Shown one piece after another: positions 17,445 through 25,647 of a DNA stretch of 64,000 nt; the stretch's first letter is position 1; every line of letters starts with the position of its first letter. Both the position numbers and the translations under genes were made by a program. The stretch spans positions 124,001 through 188,000 of the forward strand of contig CALRTB020000004.1 of the NCBI GenBank assembly GCA_943371005.1. The letters run 5' to 3'. The notes beneath the pieces are model-generated. The model made no database searches. It saw only the letters and a program-made list of their open reading frames with translations, and had not been told where the DNA came from. The stretch is from MRBY01 sp943371005. GTDB lineage: Bacteria > Cyanobacteriota > Cyanobacteriia > Cyanobacteriales > MRBY01.

Positions 17445-17732
17445 ATGCCAGCCGTTACTTTCGACATTGTTTGGCCCGACGGCTCCCAGGATCAGTTTTA
17501 CTCCCCTTCCACCGTCGTCCATAATTACTTTCAAGCAGGACAAGCCTATGCCCTGACGGATTTTGTGCATCGCTCCCAAACGGCTCTGACCTTGGCCAGT
17601 AAGCGGGTCGAACAACGTTATGGCAGTCCCTGTTCCTTGGCCCTCAAACAACGCCAACGCATTGAACAAAAGGCCGAAAAATTTATGGATCAACCCAATG
17701 CCCAGGTCAGAATCTTGGCGGATGATCACTAA
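17445..17732 (+). CDS. MSMEG_0570-family nitrogen-starvation protein (NitG-like)
   Basis: A 95-residue protein of the MSMEG_0570 family, seen only with the nitrilase cluster. It opens with MPAVTFDIVWPDGS, followed by an Ala/Leu helix and a conserved RYGSPCSLAL segment containing the only Cys. No catalytic motif is obvious; it may be an accessory or binding protein. It starts five bases after the AIR-synthase-like gene and overlaps the following lipoprotein gene, so translation of the three is likely coupled. Confidence 0.88.
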   Translation: MPAVTFDIVWPDGSQDQFYSPSTVVHNYFQAGQAYALTDFVHRSQTALTLASKRVEQRYGSPCSLALKQRQRIEQKAEKFMDQPNAQVRILADDH

Positions 17733-18228
17733 GCTGATGGGAAAATTTTGGCCGTTGGCGATCGCCGCGATGGGAGTGATTTTGGGGGGCTGTGGTCGGG
17801 CCTTGTTTTATCAGCCCCAAATTGCCACGGGGGGAATCAATAGTAATTTTGCCGAAGAATTTCCCAGCTACAGCGGGGATGGGCGCTATCTTGCCTTTGC
17901 CTCAGAACGGGACGGCCGCCGCAATATTTTTCTCTACGATCTACAAACCAATCAATTAGTCAACTTACCTAACCTCAACCGCCGCGACTCCAGCCAAGAC
18001 CAACCGGATCTCAGCGAAGATGGACGTTTTATCACCTATGTTTCTACCGAACGGGGTCGCCAGGATGTGTTTGTCTATGACCGCAACCAGGGGCGATCGC
18101 AGTTGTTAACGGTGAATCTACGGGGTTCGGTGCAAAATCCCACCATTAGCGGTGATGGACGCCGGGTGGCCTTCCAGAGTAATGAGCGGGGGCAATGGAA
18201 TTTGATGCTGGTGGACGTGGCTCCCTAG
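17722..18228 (+). CDS. TolB-like beta-propeller lipoprotein
   Basis: A 168-residue predicted lipoprotein: a hydrophobic N-terminus ending in the lipobox LGGC, then three WD40-like (PD40) units, each with an S-X-DGRY/F-(L/I)-X(3)-S pattern (SGDGRYLAFASER, SEDGRFITYVSTER, SGDGRRVAFQSNER). That is half or less of a full TolB propeller, so it may oligomerise or act as a small periplasmic binding unit. The ATG at 17722 overlaps the end of the preceding gene by 11 bases; ATG 17737 is an alternative. The tight coupling suggests it belongs to the Nit1C transcript, though it is not a known member of such clusters. Confidence 0.75.
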   Translation: MITKLMGKFWPLAIAAMGVILGGCGRALFYQPQIATGGINSNFAEEFPSYSGDGRYLAFASERDGRRNIFLYDLQTNQLVNLPNLNRRDSSQDQPDLSEDGRFITYVSTERGRQDVFVYDRNQGRSQLLTVNLRGSVQNPTISGDGRRVAFQSNERGQWNLMLVDVAP

Positions 18229-18252
18229 CGGGAAACTTCCCTGCAATTGCAT

Positions 18253-18675
18253 CTACAGATCAGAATGGTGCTGGCGTGACCGGAGACGTTTATGGATCGC
18301 AGAGAGCTGGTCACGGGCAAAGTGGGGGCAATGGGGCACCGGAATATTTACATTCGGCCAATCCGCCAGATCCGCACAGGGGCAGCCGTTTTTCAGGCCC
18401 ACAATATCGAAGGGCATGGGCATCGTACAACGGGGACAATTAGCAATATCCCAGCGCTCTGAGAGCAGATCCGCGATGGTTTGGGTTGTACCCTGGAGAT
18501 AACAGTCACGATTTGCGTTGAGATCTTGCCAGCAGGCCTCAAAGTCTGGGGAATATTGATTTCCTTCGAGCACTGTCGTCGGTAAAATTTGGCGATCGCC
18601 CTTGGGACAGATCACCGGTTTACCCACCTGAAACCAGTAGGCTAAATATTGCTTAACTTGATTTACAGTCGCCAT
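18253..18675 (-). CDS. conserved hypothetical protein with Cys clusters
   Basis: A 140-residue protein I cannot name. The N-terminal part (MATVNQVKQYLAYWFQVGK) resembles that of other small cyanobacterial proteins. Near residues 88-106 are paired cysteines, CPRC and CPC, with further Cys and His nearby (HCPH) that could bind zinc or an Fe-S cluster. The frame can be extended eight codons to 18699, but ATG 18675 is the more natural start. It converges on the TolB-like gene with only 24 bases between stops. Confidence 0.7.
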   Translation of the reverse strand: MATVNQVKQYLAYWFQVGKPVICPKGDRQILPTTVLEGNQYSPDFEACWQDLNANRDCYLQGTTQTIADLLSERWDIANCPRCTMPMPFDIVGLKNGCPCADLADWPNVNIPVPHCPHFARDQLSAIHKRLRSRQHHSDL

Positions 18676-18842
18676 ATATCTATCTTCTTCTTGCTTCATA
18701 TAACCCCTAAAAGTACGCTGTCCCCATCATCCCTATCCTATCGAGAAAACAGAAGACCAGCGGCGATCGCCTCCGTCTGAGCCTCGAAAAGCAATTTTTT
18801 TTAAGATCGTTTTTAGATTTCAGCCCATAACCGCCTTTTTGT

Positions 18843-19895
18843 ATGAATTTTTGTGAACCGCCCCACAGTGGCTACCATTGGGACCACCACACGCCCCGTT
18901 TCTTTGAAGGTTGGTATTTTCGCGTCACCTTACCGGAATTGGGTGATAATTTTGCCTTTATGTATTCCATCGAAGATCCCCTTGGCGATCGCCCCCATAG
19001 TGGCGGTGCCGTGCAAATCTTGGGTCTTCAAGATGAGTATCTTTGGCGCACTTTACCGGACGTGAAAAATTTTTGGGCCGATCATCAACGCCTCGCCCTG
19101 GGCCATTGGCGACATCGTCCCTCAAATTTAAAGCCCCAACTCCTTGCCCCCAGGGTTTTCCAGGACAAAATTCAGGAAGGCTACCAAGCAACGACGACCC
19201 TCAACCAAGGCCGGATTGTCGACCCAGGCACCGGAGAAGTTTGCCAATGGCACTACGAAACAAAGCCGATCTACGGTTGGGGAATGCCCGCTAAACCCAC
19301 CGCTAATTGGTATTCTTTTTTGCCCATTTACGATCCCGGTTGGCAAGTATTACTAGCCCATGGGTTAAGTACGGGTTGGATCGAATGGCGAGGCAAACGC
19401 TATGAATTTAGAAATGCGCCGGCCTACAGCGAAAAAAACTGGGGCAAATCCTTTCCGAAGGCTTGGTTTTGGCTCAATTGCAATGGCTTTAAGGAAGAAA
19501 AAGACCTCGCCCTCACCGCCGCTGGAGGTATCCGGCAAATTTTAGCGAGGGAAGAGGAAGTGGGCTTAATTGGCATTCACCACCGTGGAAAATTCTACGA
19601 GTTTGCCCCCTGGAACAGTACCGTTACCTGGAATATTTCTCCTTGGGGCTACTGGGAAATGACCGCCGGCGATCGCCAAGGCTTTACGGTTCATCTCAGT
19701 GGGAAAACCGACCTCCCAGGACAACCTTTGCGGGCACCAACCCATACCGGCCTCCAGTTGTGTTGCCAAGATACCCTGCGGGGCCACATTTCCCTCGAAC
19801 TTTTCGCTCCGGACAAAACGCCCCTCATCCAAGCAACGAGCGATCTGGGGGGGTTAGAAGTGGGGGGACAGTGGTGGCAGTCCGCTGCTGGCTGA
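18843..19895 (+). CDS. tocopherol cyclase
   Basis: Closes the chromanol ring of 2-methyl-6-phytyl- or 2,3-dimethyl-phytyl-benzoquinol in vitamin E synthesis, acting at the thylakoid envelope; homologue of plant VTE1 and Synechocystis Slr1737. The 350-residue length fits. Family features include the opening PPHSGYHWD, RFFEGWYFRV, and the WGKSFPKAWFWLNCN block around residue 200. No signal peptide is seen. Its last 71 bases overlap the end of pdxA on the other strand, an unusually long convergent overlap. Confidence 0.92.
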   Translation: MNFCEPPHSGYHWDHHTPRFFEGWYFRVTLPELGDNFAFMYSIEDPLGDRPHSGGAVQILGLQDEYLWRTLPDVKNFWADHQRLALGHWRHRPSNLKPQLLAPRVFQDKIQEGYQATTTLNQGRIVDPGTGEVCQWHYETKPIYGWGMPAKPTANWYSFLPIYDPGWQVLLAHGLSTGWIEWRGKRYEFRNAPAYSEKNWGKSFPKAWFWLNCNGFKEEKDLALTAAGGIRQILAREEEVGLIGIHHRGKFYEFAPWNSTVTWNISPWGYWEMTAGDRQGFTVHLSGKTDLPGQPLRAPTHTGLQLCCQDTLRGHISLELFAPDKTPLIQATSDLGGLEVGGQWWQSAAG

Positions 19896-20901
19896 TTTTT
19901 GCGGCCAGTTTAATCGCTTCTTTCATGCTGGCGGGATTGGCGATGCCTTGCCCTGCAATATCGAAGGCAGTGCCGTGGTCGGGGGAAGTCCGAATAAAAG
20001 GCAAACCGATGGTGGTATTAATCGCGTAGTCAAAGGCCATCAGTTTCACCGGGATTAACCCTTGGTCGTGGTAAAGGGCCAGATAAGCGTCGGCGGCGGG
20101 CTTGAATTCTGGTTTGCCATACCAAGCTTTGCCCGCATTGACCCACATCGTATCGGGGGGATAAAGCCCTAACAAATTTGCGTTGGGATATTGTTGCCGC
20201 GCTCTTTGGAGCCAAGCGTTTAACCAGTCCTTTTCCTCGGTGCCCAATTGACCATCTTCGCCACTGTGGGGATTTAACCCGGCGATCGCCACCTGGGGAT
20301 TTGCTAATCCAAAATCTTGCTGGAGCGATTCTAAAAGGAGGCTCAATTTTAGATCCATCAACTCTGGGGTCAGGGTTTCCGACACTGCTTTTAGGGGAAT
20401 GTGGGTCGTCGCTAACAGCGTCCGCAATGTCCAGCCGGTGTAGGGCGATTTGCCAATAAAGGCCATGCCATAGCGGGTGGTTTCGCTTTTTTGGGCGAGG
20501 ACTTCCGTTTGGCCGGGGTAATCGTGGCCCGCTGCTTGCCAGAGGGATTTGGCAATGGGGGCGGTGACGATGCCTGAAAATTCTCCCTCTAGAGTTTTTG
20601 CAATGGCCGTATCAAGGTATTGGAAAGCGCGATCGCCCGTAGTTGCTGAACCTTCTCCCCAGGTGAAATCTTGCAGAGATTCATGGCCGTTCGGTTCGAG
20701 AATGTCTAACTCACTGGGATCAATCAAAGGCGATTCCGTCCGGTTTTTGAGGCGCTGATATGTTTTTTCGAGCAAGAGGCGATCGCCAATGACCGTCATC
20801 GGACAAAGCGCTCTAATTTCTGGATCGGCAAGGGCTTTGAGGAGCACCTCTGGGCCAATGCCAGCCGGATCACCAATAGTCAAAGCAAGGTGAGTTTTCA
20901 T
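19825..20901 (-). CDS. pdxA: 4-hydroxythreonine-4-phosphate dehydrogenase
   Basis: NAD-dependent oxidation of 4-phosphohydroxy-L-threonine in the DXP-dependent pyridoxal phosphate pathway. Of 358 residues, the N-terminal LTIGDPAGIGPEV and the C-terminal FIRTSPDHGTAFDIAG are signature segments, and the metal-binding His residues in GLNPHSGEDG and ALYHDQGL are present. The final ~20 residues (from QQRTATTV) are a variable extension that lies wholly inside the tocopherol cyclase overlap. ATG 20901 is the start; a dispersed repeat region lies upstream. Confidence 0.95.
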   Translation of the reverse strand: MKTHLALTIGDPAGIGPEVLLKALADPEIRALCPMTVIGDRLLLEKTYQRLKNRTESPLIDPSELDILEPNGHESLQDFTWGEGSATTGDRAFQYLDTAIAKTLEGEFSGIVTAPIAKSLWQAAGHDYPGQTEVLAQKSETTRYGMAFIGKSPYTGWTLRTLLATTHIPLKAVSETLTPELMDLKLSLLLESLQQDFGLANPQVAIAGLNPHSGEDGQLGTEEKDWLNAWLQRARQQYPNANLLGLYPPDTMWVNAGKAWYGKPEFKPAADAYLALYHDQGLIPVKLMAFDYAINTTIGLPFIRTSPDHGTAFDIAGQGIANPASMKEAIKLAAKISQQRTATTVPPLLTPPDRSLLG

Positions 20902-20930
20902 AGGGGAGAATAGTCAACGAATAAAAAAAT

Positions 20931-21108
20931 CCTCCCTAGATGGAGGTGCCGAAGGCGGAGGGTGCATGTCCCTAGAGATGGTAGGTTGACACTCCCCTAG
21001 CCCCTCTCAAGAGGGGAAAATTGGCGGGTGTGCTGGGGAGTCCCAAAATTTTCCCTAGAGGGAGGTGCCGCCGGAGGTCTTCTCCCCTGGAGGGGAGTTA
21101 GAGGGGTG
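20931..21108. repeat. G/C-run intergenic repeat region
   Basis: Two related units, CCCTAGATGGAGGTGCCGAA (from 20934) and CCCTAGAGGGAGGTGCCGCC (from 21053), flank a hairpin with arms CCCCTCT (21001-21007) and AGAGGGG (21010-21016). The outer ends, ACTCCCCTAG-type at ~20990 and GGAGGGGAGTTAGAGGGGT at 21089-21107, are roughly inverted. It resembles the dispersed CCCCTCTAACTCCCCT elements common between cyanobacterial genes. No coding frame is evident. Confidence 0.65.
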
Positions 21109-21510
21109 TTACTCGGCCTTCGGTTCAAACTTCAGAGCCACGGAATTGATGCAGTAACGTAAGCCCGTGGGGGGCGGCCCATCGTTAAATACGTGACCCA
21201 GGTGGGCATCGCATTTTGCACAAAGCACTTCCGTGCGCTTCATAAAGAAACTAAAGTCATTTTTTTCGGCGATCGCCTTGTCGTCCACCGGTTGCCAATA
21301 GCTCGGCCAGCCAGTACCCGAATTAAACTTTGTATCCGACGTAAACAGGGGCGCACCACAGCAAACACAATTGTAGGTGCCTTCCCCCTTGAAATCATGG
21401 TATTCGCCGGTAAAGGCCCGCTCGGTGCCATGTTTGCGGGTAACTTTGTAGGCTTCTGGGGAAAGTTGCGCTTGCCATTCGGCGTCGGTTTTGACAACTT
21501 TATCGGTCAT
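21109..21510 (-). CDS. msrB: peptide-methionine (R)-S-oxide reductase
   Basis: Repairs the R epimer of methionine sulfoxide in proteins. The 133-residue protein has the zinc-binding pairs Cys48/Cys51 (CVCC) and Cys97/Cys100 (CAKC), the substrate loop GTGWPSYW, and catalytic Cys120 in GLRYCINSVAL. A longer frame to 21561 would add 17 residues without family support, so ATG 21510 (MTDKVVKTDAEW) is preferred. The stop codon lies at the edge of the intergenic repeat. Confidence 0.94.
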   Translation of the reverse strand: MTDKVVKTDAEWQAQLSPEAYKVTRKHGTERAFTGEYHDFKGEGTYNCVCCGAPLFTSDTKFNSGTGWPSYWQPVDDKAIAEKNDFSFFMKRTEVLCAKCDAHLGHVFNDGPPPTGLRYCINSVALKFEPKAE

Positions 21511-21674
21511 GGTGGTGTTTTGTCTCCAAAAGTGGGGTTGCACTGCTTTGTATCGTAACAAGATCGACTGGGAGGAAGACAGGGGAAAAATCCCCCAATG
21601 GATGTTGTGGGGTCGGGGCTTTCGGCTATACTCAACAAGGTTTTTTTATTCAATTCCCAGGAGAGCGCCAAAAG

Positions 21675-21911
21675 ATGCGATGTGCCATTATTAGTCGTGC
21701 CGGTCAAACTTTGGCGCGAGGTAAGTTAGTTCTAACCCCGATCGACAATGATCAACAACGGCTCGATCTCGTCACTGACGGGGGGCGCTACCTAGAGGGA
21801 GGGCTGGTTGCTCCCGATGGCGATATGACCGAAGCCAGCTTAGAGCTATCACGGAAATTTTTTGCGATGTGGGGGATGAGCAATCTCCAGCTACAGATCA
21901 TCCTCCGCTAG
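21675..21911 (+). CDS. conserved hypothetical protein, 78 residues
   Basis: A small soluble protein I cannot assign. It opens MRCAIISRAGQTLARG and has alternating strand-like stretches, then a helix ELSRKFFAMWGM. AGGAG lies about ten bases before the ATG and a TATACT box is present about 45 bases upstream, which favours a real gene. It converges on argF with 14 bases between stops. Confidence 0.6.
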   Translation: MRCAIISRAGQTLARGKLVLTPIDNDQQRLDLVTDGGRYLEGGLVAPDGDMTEASLELSRKFFAMWGMSNLQLQIILR

Positions 21912-21925
21912 ATCAAATACTTGAG

Positions 21926-22846
21926 TTAGACAATGCCGAGAAGACTGGCCATGAGTGCTTTTTGGGCATGCATCCGGTTTTCGGCTTGATCCCAAATCTT
22001 GGATTGGGAGCCTTCCATCACGTCAGCGGTGATTTCTTCACCCCGGTGGGCCGGTAAACAGTGGAGGGCGATCGCCTCTTTATCGGCGAGGGCCATCAGT
22101 TCGGCGTTGACTTGATAGGGCTGGAAAATGGGCACCCGACTATTGGCGAGGTCTTCTTGGCCCATACTGGCCCAAACGTCGGTATAAATGGCATGGCACC
22201 CTTCTGCGGCTTCCTTGGGATCGTGGGTAATCAAAATCTGACTGCGATCGCCGGCGATGTTCTTCGCTTGGGCGACAATCTCCGGACTGGGTTCGTAATC
22301 TTTGGGGGTGGCGATGTGAATATTCATCCCCACCAACGCCCCACCCAGGAGAATCGAGTGAGCAACATTGTTGCCATCGCCCACGTAGGTCATGGTCAGA
22401 CCTTCTAATTTGCCAAAGGTTTCCTGCATCGTTTGCAGATCCGCCAACATCTGACAGGGGTGCTCTAGGTCGGTGAGGGCGTTGATAATCGGCATTTCAC
22501 AGTAGTCGGCGAAGGTTTCGAGATCCTGTTGATCAAAGGTACGAATCGCCAAAATATCGAGGTAGCGGTCTAAAACCCGCGCAGTATCTTCGATAGGTTC
22601 ACCCCGGCCCACTTGGGTACGGTTCGGGTTCAGGTCAATGACATTGCCACCCAGTTGGTACATGGCCACGCTAAAGGAGACCCGGGTGCGGGTAGAGGCT
22701 TTGTAAAACAACAGGCCGAGGGTTTTTGGGCAGGTGGGGGCGATGTTCCCCTGTTTGAGATCTGCCGCCAGGTTTAGCAGGGTAATAATTTCAGTGCTGC
22801 TGAGATCTGCAATGCTCAGAAGATCCCGACCCTTGAGTGCATTCAT
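21926..22846 (-). CDS. argF: ornithine carbamoyltransferase
   Basis: Joins ornithine and carbamoyl phosphate to give citrulline in arginine synthesis. The 306-residue protein has the carbamoyl-phosphate motif STRTR at residues 51-55, HPCQ at 129-132 and the ornithine-binding HCLPAHRGEE near the C-terminus. These three motifs distinguish it from aspartate carbamoyltransferase. It is a stand-alone gene with ATG 22846. Confidence 0.97.
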   Translation of the reverse strand: MNALKGRDLLSIADLSSTEIITLLNLAADLKQGNIAPTCPKTLGLLFYKASTRTRVSFSVAMYQLGGNVIDLNPNRTQVGRGEPIEDTARVLDRYLDILAIRTFDQQDLETFADYCEMPIINALTDLEHPCQMLADLQTMQETFGKLEGLTMTYVGDGNNVAHSILLGGALVGMNIHIATPKDYEPSPEIVAQAKNIAGDRSQILITHDPKEAAEGCHAIYTDVWASMGQEDLANSRVPIFQPYQVNAELMALADKEAIALHCLPAHRGEEITADVMEGSQSKIWDQAENRMHAQKALMASLLGIV

Positions 22847-23080
22847 CCTGTTTCCGGCTCCTTACTGTGGCAAAAAAATCATTATAAGCTCCCCTCCAGA
22901 TTCCACAAAAGTTTGCCAGGGCGATCGCCCTGGGTCTTCGTCAGGAAATGTTGATGGCGATCCCCAGGGTGTGACACCTGAAAAACTGTCTACTTTTGGG
23001 GAGATGGGTGAAATCTAGTTTTAAAGTAGGATTGTAGCCATGATTTTGGCTTGTTTTTTGCGCTTTTGAATGGAATTGCC

Positions 23081-24997
23081 ATGAGCACTGCTGCCTCCTA
23101 CGACCAGATCCAATCCTTATCAGAAATTTGGGCGATCGCCGCCGAGCGTTATGCCGACATTGTTGCCCTCTATGATCCCCACCAAAAACCAGAATTCAAA
23201 CTGACCTATCATCAGCTCTGGCAAGGGATTCAGCAATTTGGGGCTGGCCTCCAGGCCCTCGGCCTCCAACCCCAGGAAAAAGTCGCCCTGATTGCGGATA
23301 ATAGCCCCCGTTGGTTCATCGCCGATCAAGGTAGTATTGCGGCGGGGGCCGTGAATGCGGTGCGCTCATCCCAAGCAGAAAAACAAGAACTGCTCTACAT
23401 TTACACCGACAGTGAAAGTCGATTTCTCATCGTCGAAGACCGCAAAACCTTTGAACGGCTCAACCCAGAAATTACAGATCTTCAACCCAGGGCCGTCATT
23501 TTCCTCACCGACGAAGAGGTGCCAGAAACGGAACTCCCGATTTTTAACTTTTCCCAACTGATGACCCTCGGCAGCCAGGAAGCCCTTGAAATGCCTGGGC
23601 GATCGCCCCAGGATTTGATGACTTTAATCTACACGTCTGGCACGACGGGCAAACCCAAGGGAGTGATGCTTTCTCACAGCAACATCCTCTACCAAGTGCG
23701 CAACCTCGACCAGGTGATCCAACCCAACCCAGGCGATGTCACCCTGAGTATTTTGCCCACTTGGCATTCCTACGAACGGGCCGCCGAATATTTCCTCCTG
23801 TCCCAGGGCTGCACCCAGATTTATACGAATATTCGCAATATTAAAAAAGACCTGCAAACCTACAAACCCGGCTATATGGTCGCGGTGCCGCGCATTTGGG
23901 AATCGATCTATGAAGGAGTGCAAAAAAATCTCCGGGAACAACCCGCCAAAAAACAAAAGCTGGTGAACTTTTTCCTCACCTGCTCCCAAAATTATGTTCT
24001 GGCCCAACGCATCGCCAATAATCTCAGCCTGGAGCATTTCCACGTTTCTCCCCTGACGCGGTTAATGGCTAAATCAAAGGCGATCGCCCTTTATCCCTTT
24101 CACCTCCTCGGCAACAAGCTCGTTTACGCAAAAATCCGTGGGGCCACCGGCGGCAAAATTCGTTATGTAATCAGCGGTGGTGGCTCCCTGGCCCAACACA
24201 TCGACACCTTCTTTGAAATTGTCGGGATTAATATCCTTGTGGGTTATGGCCTCACCGAAACCTCCCCAGTGACCAATGCCCGCCGCCCGGAACGCAATGT
24301 GCGTGGCTCCGCTGGCCCAGCCCTCAAAGGCACCGAAATCCGCATTGTCGACCCTGAAACCAGGCAAACCCTCTCCCAGGGCCAAAAGGGACTGGTTTTA
24401 ATCCGTGGCCCCCAGGTGATGCAGGGCTACTACCGCAAACCCGAAGCCACCGCCAAGGCCATTGATCCCGAAGGCTGGTTTGACAGCGGCGACCTCGGCT
24501 GGGTGACGCCCCAGGGCGATCTGGTTTTAACTGGGCGGGCAAAAGATACCATCGTCCTCACTAACGGCGAAAACATCGAACCGCAACCCATTGAAGACGC
24601 CTGTGCTCGCAGCCCCTACATCGATCAAATTATGTTGGTAGGCCAGGATCAAAAATCCCTCGGTGCGTTGATCGTGCCGAACCTCGAAGCCCTCGGTCAG
24701 TGGGTGTCCCAGGGTGGCCTCGGCTTACAATTGCCAGACCCTCGCACCCCATCAGAACAACTGCCCCAAACGGATCTGTACAGTAAGCCCGTCTTGAACT
24801 TATTTAAACAGGAGCTTAATCGGGAAATTAAAAATCGGCCTGGCTATCGGGTAGATGACCGCATTAGTGATTTTGCGTTGATTCTGGAGCCATTTTCCAT
24901 GGAGAATGGCCTGATGACCCAGACCCTCAAAATTAAGCGGCCTGTGGTAGCAGAAAAATATGCGGCCTTAATTGCTTCCCTTTACGACAAAGATTGA
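23081..24997 (+). CDS. aas: long-chain fatty acid acyl-ACP/acyl-CoA synthetase
   Basis: ATP-dependent activation of free fatty acids through an acyl-adenylate. In cyanobacteria the single such enzyme (Synechocystis Slr1609) acts mainly as acyl-ACP synthetase for fatty acid recycling, so I assign that role by homology. The 638-residue protein has the P-loop-like YTSGTTGKPKG, the GYGLTETSP adenylate motif, and WFDSGDLGW with TGRAKDTIVLTNGENIEP for the hinge and C-terminal domain. The TTG at 23051 would extend the frame, but ATG 23081 is preferred. It is monocistronic. Confidence 0.92.
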   Translation: MSTAASYDQIQSLSEIWAIAAERYADIVALYDPHQKPEFKLTYHQLWQGIQQFGAGLQALGLQPQEKVALIADNSPRWFIADQGSIAAGAVNAVRSSQAEKQELLYIYTDSESRFLIVEDRKTFERLNPEITDLQPRAVIFLTDEEVPETELPIFNFSQLMTLGSQEALEMPGRSPQDLMTLIYTSGTTGKPKGVMLSHSNILYQVRNLDQVIQPNPGDVTLSILPTWHSYERAAEYFLLSQGCTQIYTNIRNIKKDLQTYKPGYMVAVPRIWESIYEGVQKNLREQPAKKQKLVNFFLTCSQNYVLAQRIANNLSLEHFHVSPLTRLMAKSKAIALYPFHLLGNKLVYAKIRGATGGKIRYVISGGGSLAQHIDTFFEIVGINILVGYGLTETSPVTNARRPERNVRGSAGPALKGTEIRIVDPETRQTLSQGQKGLVLIRGPQVMQGYYRKPEATAKAIDPEGWFDSGDLGWVTPQGDLVLTGRAKDTIVLTNGENIEPQPIEDACARSPYIDQIMLVGQDQKSLGALIVPNLEALGQWVSQGGLGLQLPDPRTPSEQLPQTDLYSKPVLNLFKQELNREIKNRPGYRVDDRISDFALILEPFSMENGLMTQTLKIKRPVVAEKYAALIASLYDKD

Positions 24998-25117
24998 GCG
25001 ACTCGGATGGCGGAATCTTGGGGTATTGATGCTACCCTGAGAATATTTTGCAGATAGGGCGATTTTGGCCCACTGATTTAACAAAATTTAGTTATATTTC
25101 TCTAGGAAAACATTCAC

Positions 25118-25561
25118 ATGGACGGAAACCAAGTGCCTACCGTTACTCTCAAACGCCCGATTAATCTTAAAGTCATCGTTACGCCCCGCTGGAAAGAGGA
25201 AGTACAACAGCAACTCCAGGGGCAAATAGCGACTTTTGATGGTCAATTACAACAACTGGATGTCCAGGGAAATCGCACTATCAGTGAACTCCAACAACAG
25301 GGCAATACACCCCAGGTAGCCCAACAAATGGAAAATATCCAACTCCAGGTTAACCAAAAAAAGCGGGAACTCCTTGAGAAGAAAAACCAAGTGCTCCAGC
25401 AGCTCCAACAGGTACAGAATTTAGAATTAGATCAAGAGTTTCTCCAGGGTCAAATGGAGAGTTTCTTTGACGTAAAAGTGGGTGACAATCTGGTGCGCAA
25501 GCTCAATGTTGAACTTGTAGTTCGGGATGGCGTCATCGAGGAAATTCGCGGCGACCTCTAA
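25118..25561 (+). CDS. YlqD family protein
   Basis: A 147-residue protein of the YlqD family, function unknown. A short N-terminal strand, TVTLKRPINLKVIVTPRWKE, is followed by a long Gln-rich coiled coil (about residues 25-108, with repeated QQLQ and QQM units) and a C-terminal strand pair ending GVIEEIRGDL. No signal or membrane segment. It is followed by a possible terminator and then tyrA on the same strand. Confidence 0.85.
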   Translation: MDGNQVPTVTLKRPINLKVIVTPRWKEEVQQQLQGQIATFDGQLQQLDVQGNRTISELQQQGNTPQVAQQMENIQLQVNQKKRELLEKKNQVLQQLQQVQNLELDQEFLQGQMESFFDVKVGDNLVRKLNVELVVRDGVIEEIRGDL

Positions 25562-25597
25562 TTTTTTTGTGATTGCTGTCGTGTGACAGTGTGCGGC

Positions 25598-25631
25598 TCC
25601 CCCGATCATACTTGCGGTGCGGGGGATTTTT
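25598..25631 (+). terminator. possible terminator after the YlqD gene
   Basis: Arms TCCCCC (25598-25603) and GGGGGA (25621-25626) enclose a 17-base loop and are followed by TTTTTAATT. The stem is short and the loop long, so efficiency is uncertain. Confidence 0.45.
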
Positions 25632-25647
25632 AATTAGGAAAAAATTC

